From NCBI GenBank assembly GCA_964460035.1, contig CAYWPG010000028.1:1-51405 (forward strand): a stretch of 51,405 nucleotides of DNA, written 5' to 3'. The stretch is from CAYWPG01 sp964460035. GTDB lineage: Bacteria > Pseudomonadota > Gammaproteobacteria > Nitrococcales > AK92. Positions 18,002-25,783 of this stretch are shown piece by piece (positions within the stretch are counted from its first letter, which is position 1; each line of letters begins with the position of its first letter). Position numbers and translations under genes: made by a program. The notes under the pieces are model-generated. The model searched no databases. It saw nothing but the letters and a program-made list of their open reading frames with translations, and was not told the DNA's origin.

Positions 18002-18727
18002 TCAGTTGCCTTGGATAGCGGCGCTTTGCTCCGTGCCGCCCGCTTGGCCCTCGCCAGCGCCACGTGCGGCCTGACCCTCCTGTTGCGGGCCGCGCTCCTG
18101 GGCTGCCTGCCCGGGCCGTTGCATGCCGTTTTGCTGCATATAGACAGCCAGCGGCATGTCTTCGTCGCCATGGGAGATGTACTGTTTCTGATCGTAGCTT
18201 TCCGCCTGCTGCTGAATCTGCTCCTGGTTGGCCTCGGTCATGTAGGCGACCTGATCCTCGCTTCGTATTTCCAGCTCCTGCAGCGGCACGGCGATCTGGG
18301 TGCCGCCTATGCCCAGCCAGCCTCCCACATCGACCACGGCATACGGGGTACGATCGGTGCGGCTGATCACTATATCGCGCACGCTGCCAATCTCCTCGCC
18401 GCGGGCGTTGACAACGGTAGAGCCATGCAGGGCGCCGACCGTAGCCTCCGATAGCTCAGTGCCCGGACGCAGCAGCTGCTGTTCATCGAACATGCCTTGC
18501 TGCCGTTCGTCCTGAGCCTGGTCGGCTTCGGCCTGCTGCTCCTGATCCGCAGGTGGCAGCGTATCGGCGCTGCGATCCTGCTCGCGAAGCGTTTCGTCCT
18601 TCACAACGGCCTGGTCATCCTGCGCCAGCGCGGACGCGCCGCCGGCCACAGTCCAGGCGAGCAGGCAGGACAAAGCGGCCGCCTTGCCCTTGTGTGCACT
18701 CAGGCGCGCAAGTACTGGTCTTACCAT
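18002..18727 (-). CDS. Secreted PRC-barrel domain protein
   Basis: A 241-residue protein with a Sec-type signal peptide (about residues 1-36, cut after SALA). A Gln/Asp/Glu-rich stretch (about 37-85) is followed by a PRC-barrel domain (about 92-165: GSTVVNARGEEIGSVRDIVI, YAVVDVGGWLGIGG, IAVPLQELEI) and a Gln/Gly-rich tail. PRC-barrels are small beta modules that bind proteins or RNA. Envelope members of this layout have no assigned function that I know of. The low-complexity flanks suggest an extended periplasmic protein. Confidence 0.82.
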   Translation of the reverse strand: MVRPVLARLSAHKGKAAALSCLLAWTVAGGASALAQDDQAVVKDETLREQDRSADTLPPADQEQQAEADQAQDERQQGMFDEQQLLRPGTELSEATVGALHGSTVVNARGEEIGSVRDIVISRTDRTPYAVVDVGGWLGIGGTQIAVPLQELEIRSEDQVAYMTEANQEQIQQQAESYDQKQYISHGDEDMPLAVYMQQNGMQRPGQAAQERGPQQEGQAARGAGEGQAGGTEQSAAIQGN

Positions 18728-19074
18728 GTGGGCCCTCCTTGAGCCGGATCGAGCAGCCCCTTATCTGGACTTCTCTCCAGCGCCCGATGCCTCCGATAGC
18801 GGAAACGCTAGCCAGCCTTGTGTGTTCAAAGACTTGCGGATCGCGCCTCGCGAAACCAAGCGTCGCGCATGGCTGCCGCCTGACAAAAGAGCGGCACGCT
18901 TTCCCAGGCGGCCGTATAATTCGCAACGACACGGTCCGCAGCCTGCGCCCCGGCGCGATCGCAGCGAACTGGAACAAAACCTGCTGGTTGGCTACTGTTT
19001 AGCCAACTAGACTTACGGAATAGTCGCTTTCGTATTCGCAAACTTGTCTTAGGAATCAAGGAGGTTACCTGATC
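18728..19074. other. Divergent spacer upstream of yccA
   Basis: 347 bases between the divergent PRC-barrel and yccA genes, with no credible protein-coding frame. It holds a TATAAT at 18915-18920 with no good -35, a strong hairpin at 18984-19010, and an exact AAGGAGGT ribosome-binding site before yccA. Confidence 0.5.
18984..19010 (+). promoter_or_regulatory. Hairpin or operator in the yccA leader
   Basis: Inverted repeat GTTGGCTA/TAGCCAAC around a 5-base centre, extendable to 11 pairs with one G-T. It lies 65 bases before the yccA start. It could be a leader RNA hairpin or a protein-binding palindrome; nothing distinguishes the two. Confidence 0.45.
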
Positions 19075-19746
19075 ATGGCCGAACAGATCCGCGCTACTAG
19101 CGTGCCACGCGAACAAACGCTCGCTACCAACAAACTCATCCGCAACACTTACACCCTGCTGTCCCTGACGCTGCTGTTCAGCGCCGTCATGGCCGGGGTT
19201 GCGATGGCTGCCAACGTCCAGCCGCTGAATGTCTTCGTCGTTCTTATCGGCTACTTCGGCCTGCTGTTTCTGACCAACGCGCTGCGCAACAGCGCCTGGG
19301 GCCTCCTGTCGGTATTCGCGCTGACCGGCTTCATGGGCTTCACGCTGGGCCCGATCCTGAACTTCTATGTGCAGGCGGTCAGCAACGGCTCGCAGCTGGT
19401 AATGCTGGCGCTGGGTGGCACGGGAGTGATTTTCCTGGGGCTGTCCGGCTATGCGCTGACCACCCGTAAGGATTTCAGCTTCATGGGCGGCTTCCTGTTC
19501 GCCGGCATTCTCGTGGCCTTCCTGGCCGGCCTGGCGGCAGTGTTCTTCCAGATGCCGGGCCTGTCGCTGGCGGTGAGTGCCATGTTCATGCTGCTCATGT
19601 GCGGTCTGATCCTGTTCCAGACCAGCAACATCGTGCACGGCGGCGAAACCAACTACATCATGGCGACCATTACGCTGTACGTAGCCATCTACAACTTGTT
19701 CACCAGCCTGCTGCAGCTGCTTATGGCATTCTTCGGTAACGAGTGA
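19075..19746 (+). CDS. yccA: Bax-inhibitor-1 family membrane protein, YccA-like
   Basis: A 223-residue protein with about seven hydrophobic membrane spans starting near residue 25 and little outside them, the Bax inhibitor-1/YccA layout. In E. coli YccA is an inner-membrane protein that modulates the FtsH protease. The end (IMATITLYVAIYNLFTSLLQ) fits the conserved last span, including the Asn that precedes the final helix. A perfect AAGGAGGT ribosome-binding site precedes the ATG and a strong terminator follows the stop codon, so the gene is monocistronic. Confidence 0.92.
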   Translation: MAEQIRATSVPREQTLATNKLIRNTYTLLSLTLLFSAVMAGVAMAANVQPLNVFVVLIGYFGLLFLTNALRNSAWGLLSVFALTGFMGFTLGPILNFYVQAVSNGSQLVMLALGGTGVIFLGLSGYALTTRKDFSFMGGFLFAGILVAFLAGLAAVFFQMPGLSLAVSAMFMLLMCGLILFQTSNIVHGGETNYIMATITLYVAIYNLFTSLLQLLMAFFGNE

Positions 19747-19775
19747 GTACCATACCGTCTGGCATGTCGTTCCCG

Positions 19776-19801
19776 AGCCCCGCTTCGGCGGGGCTTTTTT
19801 C
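19776..19801 (+). terminator. Rho-independent terminator of yccA
   Basis: Stem AGCCCCGC/GCGGGGCT closed by a TTCG tetraloop and followed by six T residues. This is a textbook terminator, 30 bases after yccA. Confidence 0.95.
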
Positions 19802-19852
19802 TGCCGCCACAAAGGGGCTCGGAACTACCCGCCCCGCTAGCCCTGGCGCGGC

Positions 19853-21250
19853 TCACTCGTCCCAGAAGCGCCCTTCCCCGCTGCCCTCGAACCAGGCCAG
19901 GCGATCGCGCAGACGCACCACCTCGCCCACGATCACCAGGGTCGGCGCATGCACCTCATGCTTGGCGGCCACCGTCGGCAACTCGGCAATGGACGCGGCG
20001 AATACCCGCTGATTGTCCGTCGTACCCTGCTGCACCAACGCAGCCGGCATGGTCGGCGGCATGCCGTGTGCGATCAGCCCTGCTGCCAGGTCTTTCAACC
20101 ATTGCAGGCCCATGTAGATGACCAGCGTTTGCTGCGGCCGCACCAGACCGGCGAAGTCCAAGTCCAGCTTGCCGTGCTTGCGATGCCCCGTTACGAAGGT
20201 GCAGGACTGCGCGTAGTCGCGATGAGTCAGCGGTATGCCTGCGTACGCCGCGCAGCCGTTGGCCGCCGTTATTCCCGGCACGACCTGGAAACCCACGCCA
20301 TGGGCAAGCAAGTGCTCGATCTCCTCGCCGCCGCGCCCGAAGATGAAAGGGTCGCCCCCTTTGAGACGCGCCACGCGCTTGCCGGCCAGCGCGTAGCGGA
20401 CCAACAGCTCGTTGATCGATTCCTGGGGTACGGGATGGCGGTCGCGCCGCTTGCCCACATAGACCATTTCGGCCCCCGGCGCGCACAGTTCCAGAATCGC
20501 CGGCGCCACCAGACGATCGTAGAGCACGACCTCGGCCTGCTGAAGCAGACGCAGCGCGCGTACGGTCATCAGCTCCGGATCACCGGGACCGGCGCCGATC
20601 AGATAGACCTCGCCACGCGCGCTGGCGGCTTCGTCCTCGTCGAGCTGCGCTTGCAGCAGCGCTTCGGCGCGCTCGGTCTGACCGCTCATCGCCGCGCTCG
20701 CGCCCGGTCCGGCCATGAAACGCTCCCAGAACCGCTGCTGTGCCGCCTCGCCCGTGAGCCGCTGTGCGACCCGGCCAATCTGCTCCCCTGCCCAGCGCCT
20801 GAGCCGCTCCAGCCCCATAGGGGGCATGGCAGGCACCAGCGACGCTACCAGACGCTCCAGCAACGCCTCCCGTTCGCCGAATACCGCCACCGTGGCGGCG
20901 CCACGGTGCAGTTTTACCGGCGGAGTCCAAGAGCTGTTGTCGTCATCGCCGCGCCGGTGGACCGGCACCCCTTGCTTGCGTGCGGCCGCCATCACCTCCC
21001 GGTCTACCTCGGGGGTTGCCGCCGCGATCACCAGCCTGCAGCCATTGACCATGGTTTCATCAAACGGGGCGGATAAGACTCTGACCTGCCCCGTGCTAAG
21101 CAAAGCCAAAAACGGCTCGCTCGGTGCCCCCAGCAGATCCACCCGCGCGCCGGCCTTGACGAGCTCGGCCACCTCCACCGCTGTTGCGGCATCGCCGCCG
21201 ACGACCAGCACCCTCGCCCCGGCCACATCCAGCGCCAGTAGATAACGCAT
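19853..21250 (-). CDS. cysG: Siroheme synthase CysG with an apparently degenerate N-terminal domain
   Basis: About 465 residues. The C-terminal half (from about 205) is an intact uroporphyrinogen-III C-methyltransferase: VYLIGAGPGDPELMTVRALR, LKGGDPFIFGRGGEE, VPGITAANGCAAYAGIPLTH and DYAQSCTFVTGH. The N-terminal half should be precorrin-2 dehydrogenase/ferrochelatase. It keeps a Rossmann-like VLVVGGDAATAVEVAEL, but the segment holding the catalytic Asp in E. coli CysG is replaced (RRGDDDNSSWTPP) and the S-x-G-G-T-S-P loop is gone (AVFGEREALLE). The methylation steps are secure; the oxidation and iron insertion steps are doubtful. I favour ATG 21250 because MRYLLALDVAGARVLVVGG aligns with family starts; an ATG at 21289 is possible. 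Divergent from cysB. Confidence 0.9.
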   Translation of the reverse strand: MRYLLALDVAGARVLVVGGDAATAVEVAELVKAGARVDLLGAPSEPFLALLSTGQVRVLSAPFDETMVNGCRLVIAAATPEVDREVMAAARKQGVPVHRRGDDDNSSWTPPVKLHRGAATVAVFGEREALLERLVASLVPAMPPMGLERLRRWAGEQIGRVAQRLTGEAAQQRFWERFMAGPGASAAMSGQTERAEALLQAQLDEDEAASARGEVYLIGAGPGDPELMTVRALRLLQQAEVVLYDRLVAPAILELCAPGAEMVYVGKRRDRHPVPQESINELLVRYALAGKRVARLKGGDPFIFGRGGEEIEHLLAHGVGFQVVPGITAANGCAAYAGIPLTHRDYAQSCTFVTGHRKHGKLDLDFAGLVRPQQTLVIYMGLQWLKDLAAGLIAHGMPPTMPAALVQQGTTDNQRVFAASIAELPTVAAKHEVHAPTLVIVGEVVRLRDRLAWFEGSGEGRFWDE

Positions 21251-21384
21251 CCGCCCCTTTCCCTTCCCTGTTGTGTTCTCCGGGCTCATAAAACTCTATT
21301 TCACCCCTTATGACACTTGCTCCATCACGCCCGTTATTTACAACAGGAATGAATTCATTTACCAATAGACCATTGCGTTATACC

Positions 21385-21399
21385 GCCCGGGTATGGCGC
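21385..21399. promoter_or_regulatory. Small palindrome in the cysG-cysB intergenic region
   Basis: ATACC-GCCCG-GGTAT, 22 bases before the cysB start in the divergent cysG-cysB control region. CysB regulators often act on their own promoters, but CysB sites are poorly defined, so assignment to CysB is speculative. Confidence 0.25.
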
Positions 21400-21421
21400 A
21401 TGGCCGTATATCAGGTGGATC

Positions 21422-22402
21422 ATGAAGCTCAACCAGCTCCGTTATATATGCGAAGTCGCACGCCGTGGCCTGAACATATCGGCCGCCGCCGAAGCGCTCT
21501 ATACCTCTCAACCCGGCGTTAGCAAGCAGATCCGCCTGCTTGAGGAAGAGCTGGGCGTGCAGATCTTCGCGCGCAGCGGCAAGCACCTTACCCATGTTAC
21601 GCCCGCCGGGGAACAGATCATCGCCGAAGCGGAACGCATCCTCACCAAGGTGCGCAATATTCGGGCTATCGCCGCGGACTACGACGACGACCGCCGGGGC
21701 AGCCTGTCCATCGCCACCACCCACACCCAGGCACGCCACGCGCTACCGGAAACCGTGCGCGAGTTCCGCGAGCGCTACCCTATGGTGAGCTTGCACATGC
21801 ATCAGGGCACGCCGATGCAGATCGCGGAGCTGGCAGCGCGCGGCAATGTGGATTTCGCCATCGCTACCGAGGCCATCGAGCTGTTCGAGGACTTGGTGAT
21901 GATGCCCTGCTATCGCTGGAACCGCTGCATTATCGTTCCGGACGGGCATCCTCTGATCGAAGACACACCGCTGACACTGGAGAAGATCGCGCGCTACCCG
22001 CTGGTGACGTACGTATTCGGCTTCACCGGGCGCTCGAAGCTGGACGAGGCTTTCATGCGGGAAGGCTTGAAGCCGGAAGTGGTGTTCACGGCTACGGACT
22101 CGGAGGTGATCAAGACCTACGTGGGGCTGGGCCTGGGCGTAGGCATCATCGCCAAGATGGCATACGATCCCGCGCGCGATCATGGCATCAAGGCACTGGA
22201 TGCCAGCCACCTGTTCGAGCCCAGCGTGACCAACATCGGTTTCCGGCGCGGCGCCTATTTGCGCGGCTATATGCTGGAGTTCCTGCGCCTGTTCGCGCCG
22301 CACCTGACGCCGGCCGTTGTCGAGCGGGCGATCCAGGCCCGCTCCAAAGAAGAACGGGTCAAGCTCTTTGAAGAGCTTGACCCGAGTCTGGGTAATCGCT
22401 GA
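21422..22402 (+). CDS. cysB: LysR-type regulator CysB
   Basis: A 326-residue LysR-family activator with CysB-type features: N-terminal winged helix (residues 1-60, LNISAAAEALYTSQPGVSKQ), then the effector domain beginning LSIATTHTQARHALP, the sulfate/acetylserine-pocket region found in CysB proteins. CysB activates sulfur-assimilation genes in response to N-acetylserine. It is divergent from cysG, whose siroheme product serves sulfite reductase, so the pairing makes biological sense. Its last 57 bases overlap, in antisense, the 3' end of a proposed regulatory RNA, and a 14-bp perfect inverted repeat lies inside the final codons. Confidence 0.95.
   Translation: MKLNQLRYICEVARRGLNISAAAEALYTSQPGVSKQIRLLEEELGVQIFARSGKHLTHVTPAGEQIIAEAERILTKVRNIRAIAADYDDDRRGSLSIATTHTQARHALPETVREFRERYPMVSLHMHQGTPMQIAELAARGNVDFAIATEAIELFEDLVMMPCYRWNRCIIVPDGHPLIEDTPLTLEKIARYPLVTYVFGFTGRSKLDEAFMREGLKPEVVFTATDSEVIKTYVGLGLGVGIIAKMAYDPARDHGIKALDASHLFEPSVTNIGFRRGAYLRGYMLEFLRLFAPHLTPAVVERAIQARSKEERVKLFEELDPSLGNR
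22346..22384 (-). terminator. Terminator of the CsrB-like RNA, inside the cysB 3' end
   Basis: Perfect 14-bp inverted repeat (22371-22384 with 22355-22368; arm CGGGTCAAGCTCTT) with a 2-base centre. On the minus strand the stem is followed by TTCTTCTTT (22354-22346), a U-rich tail. On the plus strand no T run follows. The direction therefore points to the antisense RNA rather than cysB. Confidence 0.8.
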
Positions 22403-22664
22403 TCGGTCTGCGCCGAACTATCGCCTTCCCTGTTTCCCCGCCGTCGGCATCCATGCCCCCCGCCGAGAGCATCCATGCCGTTGGCATCCGTCCCTGGGGG
22501 GAAATCCTTATCCCCCTGCTGCGGACCTCCTGTCCGCAATCTCCTTTGCTCCCTTAAGCGCTCTTACCGCCGAGGCGGCTCAGCATCCATACCGATCCCT
22601 GAGCGCTTATGTAAGCGGACCGTTCGGCTCCGGGGGAAGTTCCCTGCCGGAGCCTGTCTGCTTA
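22346..22664 (-). ncRNA. Candidate CsrB/RsmZ-type CsrA-sequestering RNA
   Basis: About 320 nt read leftward between the convergent serS and cysB genes. The proposed 5' end starts at the base of a two-tier hairpin (22663-22613; outer 8 pairs, inner GGCTCCGG/CCGGAGCC). I count about 16 GGA triplets in roughly 265 nt, well above chance. Several sit in or beside loops: AGGAG closed by GCGGAC/GUCCGC (22537-22521), UAAGGAUU closed by GGGGGA/UCCCCC (22516-22497), and AUGGAU closed by GGC/GCC (22457-22446). CAGGGA occurs four times. CsrA/RsmA proteins bind such A-N-GGA loops. A perfect GacA/UvrY box, a plausible promoter and a strong terminator frame the unit. There is no coding potential. The family call is inference from architecture; I cannot run a covariance search. 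Confidence 0.78.
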
Positions 22665-22670
22665 GGGAAT

Positions 22671-22699
22671 ACCCTACCGCGCGCCAGGAAAGGGGTAAA
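22671..22699 (-). promoter_or_regulatory. Likely promoter of the CsrB-like RNA
   Basis: TTTACC (22699-22694) and TAGGGT (22676-22671) on the minus strand with a 17-base spacer. Both hexamers are imperfect, as expected for a promoter needing an activator. It would start transcription near 22664. Confidence 0.45.
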
Positions 22700-22741
22700 T
22701 CCGATTCTGCTGATAACCGTTGTAGGCATTTTGATAAGCGC

Positions 22742-22759
22742 TGTAAGAGATTTCTTACA
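22742..22759. promoter_or_regulatory. GacA/UvrY box
   Basis: TGTAAGAGATTTCTTACA is an exact TGTAAG-N6-CTTACA, the conserved upstream activating sequence of rsmX/Y/Z and csrB genes bound by the response regulator GacA (UvrY). It lies about 78 bases upstream of the proposed RNA start. Confidence 0.85.
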
Positions 22760-22832
22760 ACATCCACGCAACACCTGTTGCGCGGGCTCAACCTTGCAGC
22801 AAGAGAACAAAACGAGCAATAGGAAGAACGGA

Positions 22833-22857
22833 CCACGGCCGGAGAATCCGGCCGTGG
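22833..22857 (-). terminator. Terminator-like hairpin after serS
   Basis: Perfect 11-bp stem CCACGGCCGGA/TCCGGCCGTGG with a 3-base loop, 15 bases past the serS stop. On the minus strand it leads into TCCGTTCTTCC, a modest T-rich tail. It insulates serS from the RNA gene beyond. Confidence 0.65.
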
Positions 22858-22872
22858 GAGAGCGGGCAAAAT

Positions 22873-24144
22873 TCAGAGATAAGTACGGCCGCCGAGATAG
22901 GGCTGCAACGCGGTAGGAATCCGCACCCGGCCATCGGCCTCCTGGTAATTCTCCAGAATCGCCACCAGGCATCGGCCCACCGCTAACCCCGAGCCGTTGA
23001 GCGTATGCACCAGCTCGGGCTTGCCGGTAGCGGGATTGCGCCAGCGTGCCTGCATGCGCCGCGCCTGGAAATCCTCGAAGTTACTGCAGGAGGAAATCTC
23101 GCGGTACTTTCCCTGCCCCGGCAGCCAGACCTCCAGGTCGTAGGTCTTGGCCGCGGAGAAGCCCATGTCGCCGGCGCACAGCGCCATCACCCGGTACGGC
23201 AGCTCCAAGCGCCGCAATACTTCCTCGGCATGGCTGGTGAGCTCCTCCAGCGCCTCGTACGAGGAACCGGCCGGCACTATTTGCACCAGCTCCACTTTCT
23301 CGAACTGGTGCTGACGAATCATGCCGCGCACGTCCTTGCCGTAGCTGCCGGCCTCCGAACGGAAGCATGGCGTATGAGCGACATAGCGGCGCGGCATTTC
23401 GCCGGCTTCCAAAATCACATCGCGCACGAGGTTGGTAACCGGAACCTCGGCGGTGGGAATCAGATAAAGCGGATTGTCTCCGGCGATACGGAACTGATCT
23501 TCTTCGAACTTGGGCAACTGGCCCGTTCCACGCAGGCTGTCGGCATTGGCCAGATAAGGCACGTAAACCTCTTCATAGCCATGCTCGTTCACGTGCAGAT
23601 CCAGCATGAACTGCACCAGCGCTCGCTGCAGGCGCGCCAGGCTGCCCTTGAGGACCACGAAGCGGGCGCCGGCAAGCTTGGCCGCGAGCTCGAAGTCCAT
23701 TCCGCCGTGAATCGCCCCCAGCTCGACATGGTCCAGCGGCTTGAAGTCGAAGCTGGGCGGCTCGCCCCAGCGCCGTACCTCCTGATTCGACTCCTCGTCC
23801 AGCCCATCGGGCACGCTGGGATGGGGAATGTTGGGAATAGACAGATGCAGCTCGTCGAGCTCCTTCTGCAGCGCATCCAGCGCCTGCTCGTTGGCCTTGA
23901 GCCGCTCCGAGATGCCGCTCACCGCCTCCAGCAGCGGCTGCACATCCTCGCCGCGCGCCTTCGCCTGGCCGATCGCCTTGGAGCGCTGGTTGCGCTCGTT
24001 CTGCAGTTCCTGAGTCTCCACCTGCAGCGCTTTGCGCCGCGCTTCTATCGCCCGATAGCGCTCGGTGTCGAGCGTGAAACCGCGCCGCGCGAGTGCCTGC
24101 GCGACCTGATCGAGCTCGGTTCTAAGTTGTTTTGGATCCAACAT
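22873..24144 (-). CDS. serS: Seryl-tRNA synthetase
   Basis: 423 residues (E. coli 430). The N-terminal antiparallel coiled-coil arm that grips the tRNA-Ser variable arm spans about residues 27-100. The class II core follows: TAEVPVTNLVRDVIL, motif 2 PCFRSEAGSYGKD, and motif 3 NGSGLAVGRCLVAILENYQ. The start ATG 24144 (MLDPKQLRTELDQVA) matches family starts exactly; the open frame extends about 100 codons upstream with no similarity. It is divergent from rarA. Confidence 0.97.
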   Translation of the reverse strand: MLDPKQLRTELDQVAQALARRGFTLDTERYRAIEARRKALQVETQELQNERNQRSKAIGQAKARGEDVQPLLEAVSGISERLKANEQALDALQKELDELHLSIPNIPHPSVPDGLDEESNQEVRRWGEPPSFDFKPLDHVELGAIHGGMDFELAAKLAGARFVVLKGSLARLQRALVQFMLDLHVNEHGYEEVYVPYLANADSLRGTGQLPKFEEDQFRIAGDNPLYLIPTAEVPVTNLVRDVILEAGEMPRRYVAHTPCFRSEAGSYGKDVRGMIRQHQFEKVELVQIVPAGSSYEALEELTSHAEEVLRRLELPYRVMALCAGDMGFSAAKTYDLEVWLPGQGKYREISSCSNFEDFQARRMQARWRNPATGKPELVHTLNGSGLAVGRCLVAILENYQEADGRVRIPTALQPYLGGRTYL

Positions 24145-24397
24145 GGCAATCGTCCGCTGCTGCTGGGTTTCAGGGGGGCATCGTGTCCCGATACCTGTGA
24201 GTTTGGACAAAACCGTGGGCGTCGCATGCTCGGACCGCGGTTTTCTCCAAACTCCAAAGAGCAGGCATTGTAACGGCTCCTCCGGCCGAAGATAAGCGAC
24301 GTGCCGCCTTGGGTTGAGAGGCGCGCCCGCGGACCGTAAGCTTGCCGGGGCGGTAACCGACTTCCCCCCGCCGCCGCACTGAGGAGCGCGAGGCCCC

Positions 24398-25735
24398 ATG
24401 GATCTGTTCAGCCAACTCACCCAGTCCGAATTCGAGCCGCTGGCGTATCGCATGCGCCCCCAAACGCTGGACGACTACATCGGCCAGGAGGATTTGGTAG
24501 GCCCGGGTAAACCGCTGCGGCAAATGGCCGAACGCGGCACGCTGCGCTCGATGATTCTTTGGGGTCCGCCCGGTGTGGGCAAGACCACCCTGGCTGAGAT
24601 TCTTGCGCAGGCCTCCGGCGCGCGGCTGGAACGGCTCTCGGCCGTCATGGCGGGCGTCAAGGACTTGCGCGATGTGGTCGAGCGCGCTCGCGCGGCACTG
24701 CCCCAGCAGCGCCGCACTGTGCTGTTCCTCGATGAGATTCATCGTCTCAACAAGAGTCAGCAGGACGCGCTGCTGCCTCACGTGGAATCCGGCCTGATCA
24801 CGCTCATCGGCGCCACCACCGAGAACCCTTCCTTCGAGGTCAACTCGGCGCTGCTCTCGCGCGCCCGAGTCTACGTGCTCAAGAAACTGGACGAGGACGC
24901 GCTGCTGAAAGTGCTGCAACGCGCGCTCAACGACCCGGAGCGCGGGCTGGGCGCTCGCAGGCTACGGGCGGACGAGAACACCCTGCGCATCCTCGCCCGC
25001 GCGGCCGGCGGCGACGCTAGGCGTGCGCTGGGCTTGCTGGAGGTGGCGGCCGACTTCGCGCGCCAGGAAGGCGACAGCGAGGTGCTGGACTCCGCCACGC
25101 TGGAACCCGTACTCGGGCATCATGCATCGCGTTTCGACAAGCAAGGCGACGCCTACTACGATCTGCTGTCGGCGATTCACAAGTCCATACGCTCCTCCCG
25201 GCCCGACGCAGCCCTAGTCTATATCGCTCAGTTCATCCGCGGCGGCGGCGATCCGCTGGACGTCGTGCGGCGGCTGGCCGCCATCGCTTCCGAGGACGTA
25301 GGCAATGCCGACCCGCGTGCCCTGCCACTGGTCATGGCGGCCTGGGATGCCTATTTGCGCCTTGGCGATTACGAAGGTCAGCGGGCTATCGCACACGCGG
25401 CCGTGCATCTGGCGGTGGCGCCCAAGAGCAACGCGGTGGAGGTGGCGTGGAAAGCCGCGCAGCAACTGGTGGCCGGCCACCCCGACTTCGAGGTGCCGAT
25501 CTATCTGCGCAATGCCCCTACTCGCCTGATGAAATCGCTGGGACACGGCGAGGGTTATCGCTACGCGCACAACGAACCCAACGCCTACCCCGCGGGCAGC
25601 GAGCACGACTGCTGGCCCCCAGAGCTGCCCAGGCAGCGACTGTACCAGCCAACCGAGCATGGCCAGGAGCGGCGGTTCAAAGAGCTGATGGAATGGCGGC
25701 AGCGGCTGGACGAGGATGCCGACCGCGGCAGATAG
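24398..25735 (+). CDS. rarA: Replication-associated recombination protein A (AAA+ ATPase)
   Basis: A 445-residue member of the RarA/MgsA/WRNIP1 family. Walker A is GPPGVGKT (56-63) and Walker B FLDEIHR (DEIH at 112-115). Sensor 1 is GATTENPSFEVN, followed by the sensor 2 region and the C-terminal tetramerisation domain (PNAYPAGSEHDCWPPELPRQ motif). RarA acts at stalled replication forks. It is divergent from serS and convergent with lolA, in an order shared with Pseudomonas. Confidence 0.96.
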   Translation: MDLFSQLTQSEFEPLAYRMRPQTLDDYIGQEDLVGPGKPLRQMAERGTLRSMILWGPPGVGKTTLAEILAQASGARLERLSAVMAGVKDLRDVVERARAALPQQRRTVLFLDEIHRLNKSQQDALLPHVESGLITLIGATTENPSFEVNSALLSRARVYVLKKLDEDALLKVLQRALNDPERGLGARRLRADENTLRILARAAGGDARRALGLLEVAADFARQEGDSEVLDSATLEPVLGHHASRFDKQGDAYYDLLSAIHKSIRSSRPDAALVYIAQFIRGGGDPLDVVRRLAAIASEDVGNADPRALPLVMAAWDAYLRLGDYEGQRAIAHAAVHLAVAPKSNAVEVAWKAAQQLVAGHPDFEVPIYLRNAPTRLMKSLGHGEGYRYAHNEPNAYPAGSEHDCWPPELPRQRLYQPTEHGQERRFKELMEWRQRLDEDADRGR

Positions 25736-25783
25736 CAAGGTTGGATACAAAGGCCAGGGACCGCATCGGCGCGGCCCCTCGGC

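Noticed and set aside
22556..22663. Riboswitch or attenuator, because of alternative stems
   Set aside because: The element lies between convergent genes, so neither strand has a downstream gene to control. A stand-alone RNA fits better.
22475..22972. Short open frames in the cysB-serS gap
   Set aside because: They have no similarity and poor codon use, and they lie over the structured RNA candidate and the serS end.
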